A stretch of 64,000 nt of DNA. Source: Streptomyces sp. NBC_01264. Lineage in GTDB: Bacteria; Actinomycetota; Actinomycetes; Streptomycetales; Streptomycetaceae. The notes beneath the pieces are model-generated. The model saw only the letters and a list, made by a program, of their open reading frames with translations. It did no database searches and had not been told where the DNA came from. Positions within the stretch are counted from its first letter, which is position 1. Each line of letters opens with the position of its first letter. The DNA is taken from the NCBI RefSeq assembly GCF_026340675.1, contig NZ_JAPEOX010000006.1:1-64000 (forward strand), in the 5' to 3' direction. This document shows, piece after piece, positions 54,255-62,824 of the stretch. The position numbers and the translations under genes were made by a program.

Positions 54255-55283
54255 TCAGGCCCCGAGGTCGTCGAGGATGCGCAGGAACGGGCGGCGCAGG
54301 GTCACCACGGCGGGGCGAGAGTCCGAGTGCACGTACGCGGTGAGCAGACCCCGAGCGGTGGCCACGGCCGACTGTGGGTCCGCACCGGACAAGGCGTGAA
54401 CGATCGCCTGGGTCGTGGGGGCGGCGATCTCTGCAAGCCGGGGCCGGGCGTCGGCCAGGACGGAGGCCAGGTCGAGCCGGTCGGCGAACGCCGCGACATC
54501 CTGGGCCAGCACCGACACGTGGACGGCCAGCCGATCGGCGGTCTCGACGGCGAGGACCAGGCGCTGCACCTCCCCTCGGTGCCGGCGATGCAGGGGGTTG
54601 AAACGCATGAGGCGCGCGGCCTCCTGGGCCCGCGCGGCGTGGCCGCGGACCGCCGCACAGTGCTCGGTGGCGGCGGCGAGGTTCTCGCGGGCGAGGACGA
54701 GGCCTGCGCCCACGGCGGCCACAGAACCGTCGATCCCTTGGATGAGGCGCGTACGGCAGTCCTCTACGAGGACGGGCAGGAAGCGGCGGGGGTCGGGGGG
54801 CCAGAGCAGGGGGGCGAGGAGGATCGTCACCACGGCCCCGGTTGCTGTCTCCCACAGGCGGTGGAAGGCGTACGCGTCGGGGGAGGGGTTGGCGAAGACC
54901 AGCAGGGATGAGACGGCCACTTGGAGGTTCAGGCCTCCAGCCCGCAGGATCATGCCCAGGGTCAGACCCACAGCCAGCACCAGGGCCAGGGCAGCGGTCG
55001 AAGGACGCATCAGGTTGAGGACCGTGATGCCTAGCAGCACACCCGCGACAACGCCGAGGACTCGCTGGAACGACACGGTCAGGGCACTCATGGGATCCCC
55101 ACGCAGGGCCACGAGCGGCACGATGGCCGCGTAGACCGGCGGGCTGTCGGCGCCCAGCCAGAGGGCGGCCTGCCAGCCGACTACGCCGGTGACGAGGATC
55201 CGCGCCGCGGTGGGGCCATCCGTGGCTGCGATCTCGCGCACGCGGCCCGGGCGCGCCGCACGGGTGGTACCCACGCTGCTCAT
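54255..55283 (-). CDS. FUSC-family membrane protein (aromatic-acid exporter-like)
   Basis: 342 residues. Four to six N-terminal helices (ILVTGVVGWQAALWLG, PPVYAAIVPLVALRGDP, VLGVVAGVLLGITVLNLM, AALALVLAVGLTLGMILRAG and VTILLAPLLWPPDP). A helical cytoplasmic domain follows (DCRTRLIQGIDGSVAAVGAG … ADARPRLAEIAAPTTQAIVHALSG). The motif PPVYAAIVPLVALRGDP is typical of FUSC/DUF939 proteins related to aromatic-acid efflux. ATG at 55283 is used because the longer frame runs through a MITE-like end. No regulator or partner adjacent. Confidence 0.82.
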   Translation of the reverse strand: MSSVGTTRAARPGRVREIAATDGPTAARILVTGVVGWQAALWLGADSPPVYAAIVPLVALRGDPMSALTVSFQRVLGVVAGVLLGITVLNLMRPSTAALALVLAVGLTLGMILRAGGLNLQVAVSSLLVFANPSPDAYAFHRLWETATGAVVTILLAPLLWPPDPRRFLPVLVEDCRTRLIQGIDGSVAAVGAGLVLARENLAAATEHCAAVRGHAARAQEAARLMRFNPLHRRHRGEVQRLVLAVETADRLAVHVSVLAQDVAAFADRLDLASVLADARPRLAEIAAPTTQAIVHALSGADPQSAVATARGLLTAYVHSDSRPAVVTLRRPFLRILDDLGA

Positions 55284-55366
55284 CCGTCCCTTTCGCCGTG
55301 TCGTTGAGGAACTGTACGAGCAGTGTGGCGCACGTGAGTCCGCGGCCGTGTGAACCGCCCCGGTGG

Positions 55367-55386
55367 GCGCTGTCACGTTATCCGGG
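55367..55386. mobile_element. Solo MITE/IS6-like end
   Basis: GGCGCTGTCACGTTATCCGG matches the outer ~17 bp of the two MITEs, but nothing of the interior follows. Confidence 0.55.
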
Positions 55387-55471
55387 TGGAGATGGGACGC
55401 AGGGCCCCGGCGAGTGCCTGGATCGTCCCGGTCTGGGGTGTTGATCTCGATGGTGGACCCCGGAAGTAGGT

Positions 55472-55534
55472 GAACACGGCACCTGTGGATCATGTAGTTC
55501 TCTATGCTGCAAGATCCACGAGGGTGCCGTGTTC
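55472..55534 (+). repeat. Subterminal hairpin of ISAs1
   Basis: GAACACGGCACC and GGTGCCGTGTTC (55472-55483, 55523-55534), plus inner GTGGATC/GATCCAC (55485-55491, 55513-55519), form a long stem just ahead of the transposase. A weaker version precedes the ISAs1 fragment at 36061. Confidence 0.75.
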
Positions 55535-56773
55535 GTTCCTCCATCATCCCCTTTTGCTGTCCCCGTGCCTCATGCGCCCTGCCTGGAACCCCTCGGGGAG
55601 GGCGCCGCCAAGGAGCAAGTCCGCTGCCTGGTCGCCGAGTTCGAGTCGGTCACCGACCCGAGAGGGGCGTTCGGGGTGCGTTACCGGCTCTCCTCGCTGC
55701 TGGCCGTGGTGGTCTGCGCGATGACTCCGTCCGGCCACGACTCGATCACCGCGGCAGCGGAGTGGTGCCGACGTGCGACGTCGGAGGAACTGGCCGCCTT
55801 CGGCCTGCCATACCACCCACTCCTCGGCCGCTACCGGGTGCCGAGCGAGAAGACCCTGCGCAGGGTCCTGGGGCGGCTCGATCCCGGTGAGATCGGCGCG
55901 GCCGGTTACGACTACCTCCGGCCTCTGCTGTCCGCACAGGCCCGCCGGCCGGAGCCGGTGATGCCCGACGGTGGCGCCGAGCGTGAACAGCACCGGGCCC
56001 ATCGGGCGGCCGCCCGCGCCGAGCCGGTACGAATCCGGCTGCGGGCGATCGCGGTGGACGGCAAGTGCCTGCGCGGCGCGAAGCGCCCGGACGGCAGCCG
56101 GATCATCGTCCTGTCCGCCGTCCGTCACGGCGACATTCTCACTCTCGCTTCCCGCGAGATCGGCGCGAAGACCAACGAGATCCCCGAGTTCGCACCTCTC
56201 CTCGACGGAATCGACGACGCGGACCTCGCAGGGGTGGTCGTTACCGCCGATGCCCTCCACGCCCAACGCGACCACGCCACATACCTGCGCGAACGCGGCG
56301 CTCACTACCTGCTGACCATCAAGAACAACCAGCGCGGCCAGGCCCCGTCAGCTCCATGCCCTGCCCTGGAAGGAGATCCCCATGATCCACCGGGATGACG
56401 CCCGGGGCCCTGGCCGTCACGAGCAGCGGCTCGTGCAGGTCGTCACCGTCGACGGCTTGCTCTTCCCGCACGCGGCCCAGTTCTTGCCCATCCAGCGCAG
56501 ACGCCGTCTCTATGGGGCGAAAAGCGGTCCAGCGAGACCGTCTACGCCATCACCGACCTGCCCGCCGAAGAAGCGAACGCAGCCGAGATCGCATCATGGG
56601 CCCGTCGGCACTGGACCGTGGAGAACACCGTCCACTGGTGCCGCGATGTCACCTTCAACGAGGACAAGTCCCAGGTCAGGGCCCACAACGCGCCCGCCGT
56701 AATCGCCGCCCTCCGCGACCTGATCCGCAGCACGCTCAAGCTCGCCGGCTACGTCAACACCGCCGTCCGCTTA
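55529..56773 (+). pseudogene. ISAs1-family transposase, frameshifted and truncated
   Basis: The DUF1/DDE_Tnp_1-associated N-terminus (EFESVTDPRGAFGVRYRLSSLLAVVVCAMTPSGHDSITAAAEW…) and first catalytic region (AIAVDGKCLRGAKRPDGSRI) are in one frame to ~56340. The middle (LHALPWKEIPMIHRDDARGPGRHEQRLVQVVTV…RRRRLYG) and the end (SSETVYAITDLPAEEANAAEIASWARRHWTVENTVHWCRDVTFNEDKSQVRAHNAPAVIAALRDL) lie in two others. The IS5 element at 56774 replaces the last residues. Confidence 0.85.
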
Positions 56774-57672
56774 GAGCTTGTAACACGATCATGAGCAGGC
56801 CTTCTTGAGGCGTCGCCAGCAGATCAGACTGCAGGCGAGGGAGACGAAGGCGTCGTGGAGCTCGGTGCGGCGTTCCCAGCGGACGGCGAGTCGTTTGAAC
56901 TGGTGGAGCAGAGCGAAGGTCTGCTCGACGACGTAACGGAGCTCGCCCATGCCCTTGATGTTCGGGGCGCCCCTGCGGGAGATGACAGGCAGGATCCGCC
57001 GCTTGCGGAGCTCTTCGCGGCTCGGATCGGAGCCGTAGCCCTTGTCTCCGAGCAGGGCTTCTGGGCGCCTTCGAGGACGACCGGGGCGGCCGGCGACGGG
57101 TGGGACGCTGTCGACCAGGGCGAGGGTCTGGGTGACGTCGTTGACGTTCGACGCGGTCGTGATGACCTTGAGCGGGGTGCCGCGTCCGTCGCAGATCAGG
57201 TGGTGTTTGCTGCCTGTCTTGCGCCGGTCGACCGGCGACGGACCGGTGTCGGCACCCCCTTTTTCGCGCGGACATGGGAGCCGTCCACGCAGGCCCGCGA
57301 CCAGTCGAGTCGGCCGGCCGCGTTCAGCCCGGCGAGCAGGATGCGGTGCAGCCGGTCGAAGACTCCTGCCCGCTGCCACCGCTCCAGGCAGCGCCAGCAG
57401 GTCTGTCCGGAGCCGAACCCCAGCTCCAGCGGCAGGAGTTGCCAGGCTATGTCGTTGCACAGGACGTAGAGAATGCCCTGGAGACAGAGCCGGTCCGCCA
57501 CAGGCCGCGGCCCCGGCGCCCGCTCGGGCCAGGGCGGCAGCAACGGTTCGATCAGCGCCCACAAGTCGTCGTCCACGATCTACGGCCGAGTGCTCACAGC
57601 ATCACAAACGGCCGAATCGTCAGACCGGTCACGCCCGACCAGCGCACCTCAACAAGATCGTGTTACGAGCTC
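56774..57672 (-). mobile_element. IS5-family (IS427-type) insertion sequence
   Basis: 899 bp with inverted repeats GAGCTTGTAACACGATC (right copy GAGCTCGTAACACGATC) and a TTA duplication (56771-56773, 57673-57675). Complete. Confidence 0.9.
56789..57576 (-). CDS. IS5-family transposase (two frames)
   Basis: Frame 1: MDDDLWALIEPLLPPWPERAPGPRPVADRLCLQGILYVL … DWSRACVDGSHVRAKKG. It shifts at AAAAAGGGGG near 57260. Frame 2: GADTGPSPVDRRKTGSKHHLICDGRGTPL, LLGDKGYGSDPSREELRKR and MGELRYVVEQTFALLHQFKRLAVRWERR. All catalytic blocks present. Confidence 0.88.
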
Positions 57673-57675
57673 TTA

Positions 57676-57826
57676 GGTATGTCTTTTTCGGGACAGTGCG
57701 ATAAGTACCGGATTGGCCTTTCTCTATAGACGCCCGTTTCCATCGCCCCGTGAGAGCCGTGAAGAATATTTCGATCATCTCGACGGTGAGGGTGACCTGA
57801 GAGGTCTGCATCTCGTAGTATTCCAC
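57676..57826 (-). CDS. Small AT-rich ORF, 3' end cut by IS5
   Basis: Reverse frame MEYYEMQTSQVTLTVEMIEIFFTALTGRWKRASIEKGQSGTYRTVPKKTY, running into the IS5 terminus. AT-rich codons and a hydrophobic IEIFFTAL segment. Its original C-terminus is uncertain. Not recognised. Confidence 0.35.
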
Positions 57827-57873
57827 ATACTCCTACATCGTCAGGCAGCCGTATCCCGTTTCGGAATATGGAG

Positions 57874-58107
57874 TCAACACATTCTCGAGCAAACTTTCAC
57901 GCTCGCAAAACTGTAGACCCCTGGCCCGATTATGTGTGATGCGGCACTTCGTGCAAGCGACTTGTATAGTTCATTTTCGGAACTTTCGAGCACTTCCAAA
58001 ATGAGGCGCGGGAAACTCATTTCCATTGGTGATTCCGTCCGGCTTCTGTTTTCGATGTCTGTGACGCCAGGCTCATTCTTATATTTTGGTAAACCCTTGT
58101 ATGGCAT
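57874..58107 (-). CDS. Small AT-rich ORF with Ser/Cys-rich tail
   Basis: 77 residues from an ATG preceded by CAGGAAGCC (MPYKGLPKYKNEPGVTDIENRSRTESPMEMSFPRLILEVLESSENELYKSLA…). The tail IIGPGVYSFASVKVCSRMC ends in Ser and Cys residues after an acidic helix. That leader/core layout resembles ribosomal peptide precursors, but no modification enzyme is present in the window. Much lower GC than its surroundings. Could also be a remnant of foreign DNA. Confidence 0.35.
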   Translation of the reverse strand: MPYKGLPKYKNEPGVTDIENRSRTESPMEMSFPRLILEVLESSENELYKSLARSAASHIIGPGVYSFASVKVCSRMC

Positions 58108-58161
58108 GGCTTCCTGTTCGTGCACACATCAGGGAACCACCAACCATCCGAACACCCGAAA

Positions 58162-58188
58162 CGGCCCGCCGAAGAAACCGGCGGACCG
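58162..58188. terminator. Hairpin before IS3
   Basis: CGGCCCGCCG and CGGCGGACCG form a 10-bp stem (one G-U pair) with a 7-base loop. Confidence 0.5.
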
Positions 58189-58247
58189 TCACGAAAGTGA
58201 ACCGCCCCGGGTCGAATGGAGACTCGAATCCGTGAAAGGATCGAGTC

Positions 58248-59122
58248 ATGGCACGCCCCTCCTCCTATCCCGCTGAGCTGCGTAGACGAGCGGTCCGCAT
58301 GGTCGCCGAAGTCCGTAGCGACTACCCGAACGAGTCGGCCGCGATCAAGGCCGTGGCCGAGATGCTCGGCATCGGCTCGACCGAGACGCTGCGCAAGTGG
58401 GTCCGTCAGGACCAGATCGACTCTGGTGCCCGCTCCGGCGTGACCAGCGAGGAATCCGCGGGCGATGAAGAAAGAGATCGCCGAGCTGAAGCGGGCGAAC
58501 GACATCCTGAAGGCCGCGGCGAGTTTCTTCGCGGCCGAACTCGACCGGCCACATCTTCGCTCGTAGCGTTCATCGACGAGCACCGGGACCGCTTCGGCGG
58601 CGTCGAGCCGGTCTGCGGGACGCTCACCGAGCACGACTGCAAGATCGCCCCCTCCACCTATTACGCCCACCGCAAACGGCTCGCCGAACCCTCCGCGCGG
58701 ACCGTGCGCGACGAGGAACTCAAGCCCCTGATCCACCAGGGATTCAAGGACAACTCACCGCCGAGCGGCTCATGCGTGAGCTGGACATCAGCGGCGTCGT
58801 CCGCGGCAAGAAGGTGATCACCACGATCCCCGACGAGAAGGCCGAGCGGGCGCCGGACCGCGTCGAGCGCGACTTCGTCGCCGATGCCCCGAACCGCACC
58901 TGGGTCGCGGACTTCACGCACGTGGCGACCTGGGCCGGCGTCGTCTACGTCGCCTTCGTCGTGGACACCTTCTCCCGCCGCATCGTCGGCTGGTCCGCCG
59001 CCACATCGAAGGAAACCCAGCTCGTCCTGGACGCCTTGGAGATGGCCCTGTGGCAGCGCGACCGCGACCAACACTCCTACGTTCGAGGCGAGTTGATCCA
59101 CCACACGGATGCCGGGTCGCAA
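58248..59122 (+). pseudogene. IS3 transposase, 5' part (frameshift, deletion)
   Basis: OrfA begins ARPSSYPAELRRRAVRMVAEVRSDYPNESAAIKAVAEMLGIGSTETLRKWVRQDQID. After EESA a frameshift displaces MKKEIAELKRANDILKAAASFFAAELDRP into another frame. OrfB continues VAFIDEHRDRFGGVEPVCGTLTEHDCKIAPSTYYAHRKRL. It has an internal deletion of ~30 codons after FKDN, and resumes as LMRELDISGVVRGKKV … RTWVADFTHVATWAG … HHTDAGSQ, where IS30 enters. Confidence 0.85.
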
Positions 59123-60548
59123 GGCGGATTCAACTGGTCGTCGCAACACCTCGTGATCGTGGAGGTGTGGGGTGGTTCGTCGTCAGCAGGCAGCGGACAG
59201 GGCGGTGCGTCCGAAGTTGAGGTCTCCGGGGCATCCGAAGTACCAGCGTCATGTCGAGGCGGCGTTCTGGACGGAGATCGCCAAGGGCCTTCTTGCCGAG
59301 GAGGCCGCGGCCGTCGTCGGCGTGGCGCCGGCGGTCGCGACGCGCTGGTACCGCCAGTGTGGCGGCATGCGACCGTTCGATCCGAAGCCGCCTTCGGGCA
59401 GATACCTGTCGTTTCGCGAGCGGGAAGAAATCGCGCTTCTCAAAGCCCAGGGCAAAGGAGTGCGCGAGATCGCTCGAGATGTCGGTCGTGATCCTGGAAC
59501 GATTTCCCGGGAACTGAGGCGCAACGCGGCCACGAGAGCCGGCAGGCGTGACTATCGGGCGTCCGTTGCCCAGTGGAAAGCCGACATGGCTGCACGCCGC
59601 CCGAAAGCGGCAAAGCTCGTTGCCAACCCGCGGTTGCACGCCTACGTCCAGGAGCGACTGTCCGGTCAGATCAGCACGCCATGCGGCAGGGCTATCGCAG
59701 GTCCTGCAACAGGCAACTGGACGGGACGGAACAAGCCGCATCGCGCGGATCGGGCATGGGTCCAGGCTTGGAGTCCGGAGCAGATCGCGAACCGGATCAA
59801 GCTGGAATTCCCGGATGATGAGTCCATGCGCATCAGCCACGAGGCGATCTACCAGGCCCTCTACATTCAGGGCCGCGGAGCGCTGAAACGCGAGCTCATT
59901 CTGTGTCTTCGAACCGGTCGCGCTCTGCGTGCGCCGCGGGCGCGTTCACGCCGGAAGACCTGGGCGCACGTGACGCCGGAAGCGTTGATCAGCGAGAGGC
60001 CCGCCGAGGTCGAGGACCGTGCTGTTCCCGGCCACTGGGAAGGGGACCTGATCATCGGGCTGGAGCGTTCCGCGATCGGCACCGTAGTCGAGCGGTCGAC
60101 CCGGTTCACGATGCTGGTCGGGACAATCCCCCGAACGAAGAACGGCCCCGCCCTGGCCGGTTACGGAGCGATCTCCATGAAGAACGCACTCGCCAACACG
60201 ATGTCGACGCTGCCCGAGCAGCTGAGGCGCTCTGTGACATGGGACCGCGGCAAGGAGATGTCGGCACACACGCAGTTCCGCATCGAGACCGGTATCCCTG
60301 TGTTCTTCGCCGATCCACACAGCCCATGGCAGCGAGGCACAAACGAGAACACGAACGGGCTCCCGCGTCAGTACTTCCCGAAAGGCACCGACCTTTCACG
60401 CTGGTCCGCCGAGGACATCGAAGCTGTCGCCCACGCACTGAACACCAGACCACGCAAGACACTCGGCTGGAAGACCCCAGCCGAGGCACTCAACGAGCAA
60501 GTACTGTTGCTCCAACAGGCCTGTGTTGCAACGACCGGTTGAGTCCAA
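59123..60548 (+). mobile_element. IS30-family insertion sequence
   Basis: 1,426 bp. Inverted repeats GGATTCAACTGGTCGTCGCA and (right) GGACTCAACCGGTCGTTGCA; GCAA target duplication (59119-59122, 60549-60552). Complete. Confidence 0.9.
59172..60542 (+). CDS. IS30-family transposase, intact
   Basis: 456 residues, GTG start. HTH_38 domain (RYLSFREREEIALLKAQGKGVREIARDVGRDPGTISRELRRN), a second HTH-like region, then the rve core with DDE in GHWEGDLIIGLE, VTWDRGKEMSAH and PWQRGTNENTNGLPRQYFPKG. The last stretch (NTRPRKTLGWKTPAEAL) is canonical. Probably functional. Confidence 0.93.
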   Translation: MVRRQQAADRAVRPKLRSPGHPKYQRHVEAAFWTEIAKGLLAEEAAAVVGVAPAVATRWYRQCGGMRPFDPKPPSGRYLSFREREEIALLKAQGKGVREIARDVGRDPGTISRELRRNAATRAGRRDYRASVAQWKADMAARRPKAAKLVANPRLHAYVQERLSGQISTPCGRAIAGPATGNWTGRNKPHRADRAWVQAWSPEQIANRIKLEFPDDESMRISHEAIYQALYIQGRGALKRELILCLRTGRALRAPRARSRRKTWAHVTPEALISERPAEVEDRAVPGHWEGDLIIGLERSAIGTVVERSTRFTMLVGTIPRTKNGPALAGYGAISMKNALANTMSTLPEQLRRSVTWDRGKEMSAHTQFRIETGIPVFFADPHSPWQRGTNENTNGLPRQYFPKGTDLSRWSAEDIEAVAHALNTRPRKTLGWKTPAEALNEQVLLLQQACVATTG

Positions 60549-60683
60549 GCAATACACGAGCTTCCGGCTCGCCGAGCACCTGGACGCCGCCGACCTCGCG
60601 GCGAGCATCGGCACGGTCGGCGACGCGCTAGACAACGCCCTGATGGAATCGACCGTCGGCCTCTACAAAACCGAGTTGCTTAA
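60549..60683 (+). pseudogene. IS3 transposase, middle part
   Basis: KQYTSFRLAEHLDAADLAASIGTVGDALDNALMESTVGLYKTELL lies between the two nested elements. It carries the rve Glu region (DNALMESTVGLYKTE). Confidence 0.85.
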
Positions 60684-61667
60684 GACCGACCGGCAATAGG
60701 CAGCCTCTGTCGAGTGATCGAGCGCGGTGGATGCAGTGCGGGCACGGGTCCACGTGATCATGGAGTTCTCTACGCTCAGTGATCACGAAGGACGGCCGTG
60801 CCCGCGCTGCCATCTTGCCTGCTCGAACCCCTCTGGGACCAGTTCTCCGCCCTCCTGCCCGCCCGGCGAGAGTTCGCTGCGGACCACCCGCTGGGCTGCC
60901 ACCGCCGCCGGATCGCTGACCGGACGGTCTTCGAGCACGTCGTGCTCGCGCTGGTCCACGGCTCAGGCTACGAGCGCATCTCCACCCCCGGATGCTCCGA
61001 CCGCACCATCAGACGCCGCGTCAAGGAGTGGTCTGAACTGGGGATATCCGAGAAGGTCCACGCACTGGCTCTCGAGGCGCACGACCGGATGATCGGTCTC
61101 GGGCTGGGCGAGATCTCGGTGGACGGCTGCATCACCAAGGCCCCGTCCGGCGGTGAGAAGGCGGGACGCTCCCCGGTCGACCGGGGCAAGCAAGGACTGA
61201 AACGCTCGGTCGCCTCCGACGCCTGCGGTGTCCCGATCGGAATCGTCTCCGCCGGCGCGAACCGGCACGACTCACCCCTGCTGGGCCCCACCCTGGAGGC
61301 GGCGAAGGCACAGGTCGGCGCAATGCCGACGGCGGTCAACGTCAACCTCGACCGCGGCTACGACAGCACCACGTCCCGTGCGCTTATAGCCGAGTTGGGA
61401 TTCACGGCCGAGATCGCGCGTAAGGGCGTGCCAGCCCCGATCCAAGCCGGCAAGCGCTGGGTGGTCGAGCGCACGCACTCGTGGATGAACGACTACGGCA
61501 AGCTGCGGCGCTGCACAGAGAAGAGCGGCAGCATCGTGGACTTCTACCTGTACCTGGCCGCCGCCCTCGTCACGCTCCGCATGCTCATCCGTCGAGCAAC
61601 GAGCCGCTACCGCTGGGCCGACCGCCCCACCACCCGACGCCTCAAGTGATCCATTTGCCGGTCGGTC
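60684..61667 (+). mobile_element. IS1031-like (IS5 family) insertion sequence, complete
   Basis: 984 bp with GACCGACCGGCAA inverted repeats and a TAA duplication (60681-60683, 61668-61670), fitting the TNA target of the IS1031 group. The truncated copy at 14647-15349 is nearly identical. Confidence 0.9.
60798..61649 (+). CDS. IS1031-type transposase, intact
   Basis: 283 residues: MPALPSCLLEPLWDQFSALLPARREF … GCSDRTIRRRVKEWSELG … EISVDGCITKAPSGGEKAGRSPVDRGKQGLKRSVASDACGVPIG … VNVNLDRGYDSTTSRALIAELG … WVVERTHSWMNDYGKLRRCTEKS. The DG, DRGYDS and ERTHSW blocks give the DDE triad. Single frame. Confidence 0.92.
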   Translation: MPALPSCLLEPLWDQFSALLPARREFAADHPLGCHRRRIADRTVFEHVVLALVHGSGYERISTPGCSDRTIRRRVKEWSELGISEKVHALALEAHDRMIGLGLGEISVDGCITKAPSGGEKAGRSPVDRGKQGLKRSVASDACGVPIGIVSAGANRHDSPLLGPTLEAAKAQVGAMPTAVNVNLDRGYDSTTSRALIAELGFTAEIARKGVPAPIQAGKRWVVERTHSWMNDYGKLRRCTEKSGSIVDFYLYLAAALVTLRMLIRRATSRYRWADRPTTRRLK

Positions 61668-61842
61668 TAAGCCGCAGCGGCCCTGGAAGACCCTCGCTCA
61701 GGTCGAGCTCGCTACCGCCGAGTGGGTCGACTGGTACTGCCACCGACGCCTGCACGGTGAGATAGGCCACGCCCCGCCCGTCGAGTACGAGAACAACTAC
61801 TACCTCACGACCACGAAACCCCAGGTCACAACCACTATCTGA
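61668..61842 (+). pseudogene. IS3 transposase, C-terminal part
   Basis: KPQRPWKTLAQVELATAEWVDWYCHRRLHGEIGHAPPVEYENNYYLTTTKPQ…, stop TGA. Normal IS3 C-terminus after the TAA junction. Confidence 0.85.
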
Positions 61843-61869
61843 GATCTCTACCGAACCCGGAACGGTTCA

Positions 61870-62568
61870 CGCTGACCTGCACCGCGTCGGGCAGGACCCG
61901 GCGGATGGCTTCGGCGTAGGTAGTGGAGCCGTCGCGGCATACGACCTCGACGCCCGGATGCTCGCGCAGCCACGCTTCCAGCGTGCCGGCTGTCCGGTCG
62001 GGCAGCACGTCAATCCGCTCATGCGTTTCCGCGTCGATCACCATGGTCGCGTATCGGTGCCGCCGGCGCAGGGCGAAGTCGTCGACACCGATCACGCGGG
62101 GCACCCGTTCGGTGGGCAGCGCAACACGTAGCAGGGTTCGCAAGGCCGTGTGACGCGACAGGCCCATCGCGAGTATCGCCAGCAGACGCGATCCCGCCCG
62201 GCCCGCCAACTCCTTGACCACGGCCTTGACCTGCCTGTTCAGGCGGGCTGTGCGCCGCTGATATCGCTCCAACACCCCCGGCAGCTGCTCGCGGAAGGTG
62301 TGACGGCAGCCGCGGGTCGGACACACCAGACGCCGAACCCGGACACGGGGACCACAACCCGCCGGCCGTCGATCGGGAGGTCGGCTACCGTCCGCCAGTG
62401 ATAGCCGTGGACCCGCCCCGACAACTCTCCGCACATCGGGCAGACCGCGGTCGTTCCCGGAGTCCGTACCCTCACTACAACGCGTTCACCCTCGTCGACC
62501 ACATTCTCGATGACCAGCGGGGATATCCCCGAAAACACCGTCGCCACCAGCTCGTTGAGACTCTCCAC
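61870..62568 (-). pseudogene. ISL3-family transposase, frameshifted and 3'-truncated
   Basis: Reverse strand: MESLNELVATVFSGISPLVIENV, zinc-binding CPMCGELSGRVHGYHWRTVADLPIDGRRVVVPV, a shift near 62325, then RRLVCPTRGCRHTFREQLPGVLERYQRRT … VPRVIGVDDFALRRRHRYATMVIDAETHERIDVLPDR … VCRDGSTTYAEAIRRVLPDAVQVS. The IS3 terminus at 61869 removes the last third. The first two catalytic Asp (GVDDFA, CRDGS) remain. Confidence 0.83.
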
Positions 62569-62711
62569 ACCGACATCAACGACCTACGCCACTGTGAGAC
62601 AGGGTCGTTGACCGTACAGACCCCCCACACTGATCGGCTACACCACGAAGAAGGACACCATCAGCAGCTCGGCAACGTGCCGAATGGGGGAGTCTCCGTG
62701 CTCGACCTTCG

Positions 62712-62750
62712 GGGGAGGTGGTCCCGCCCGTGAAGCGGGACGATCTCCCC
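62712..62750. repeat. Long hairpin upstream of secreted protein B
   Basis: GGGGAG + GTCCCGC pair with GCGGGAC + CTCCCC around a 7-base loop, with a 3x3 internal mismatch. It could insulate the gene from IS transcription or form part of its leader. The remaining 62569-62824 holds the ISL3 outer end and the promoter. Confidence 0.5.
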
Positions 62751-62824
62751 TCGTGCCGAAGCCTCCTGAATGGACATCAGGAATCAGGTGACGGCAAAAG
62801 GCTTCTCGGAAAGTTGAGGCATTC

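Larger units (their letters stand above)
58198..61869 (+). mobile_element. IS3-family element carrying nested IS30 and IS1031-like elements
   Basis: Left end TGAACCGCCCCGGGT and right end (reverse) TGAACCGTTCCGGGT are inverted repeats. Between them the IS3 transposase is cut twice: by IS30 (GCAA duplicated) and by an IS1031-like IS (TAA duplicated). Removing both restores …DAGSQYTSFRLAEHLDAADL… and …LYKTELLKPQRPWKTLAQVELATAEWVDWYCHRRLHGEIGHAPPVEYE…. Confidence 0.88.

Noticed and set aside
58248..58817. Apparent single 189-codon OrfAB gene
   Set aside because: The middle is an out-of-frame read caused by an indel after EESA; it is a decayed OrfA joined by chance to OrfB.
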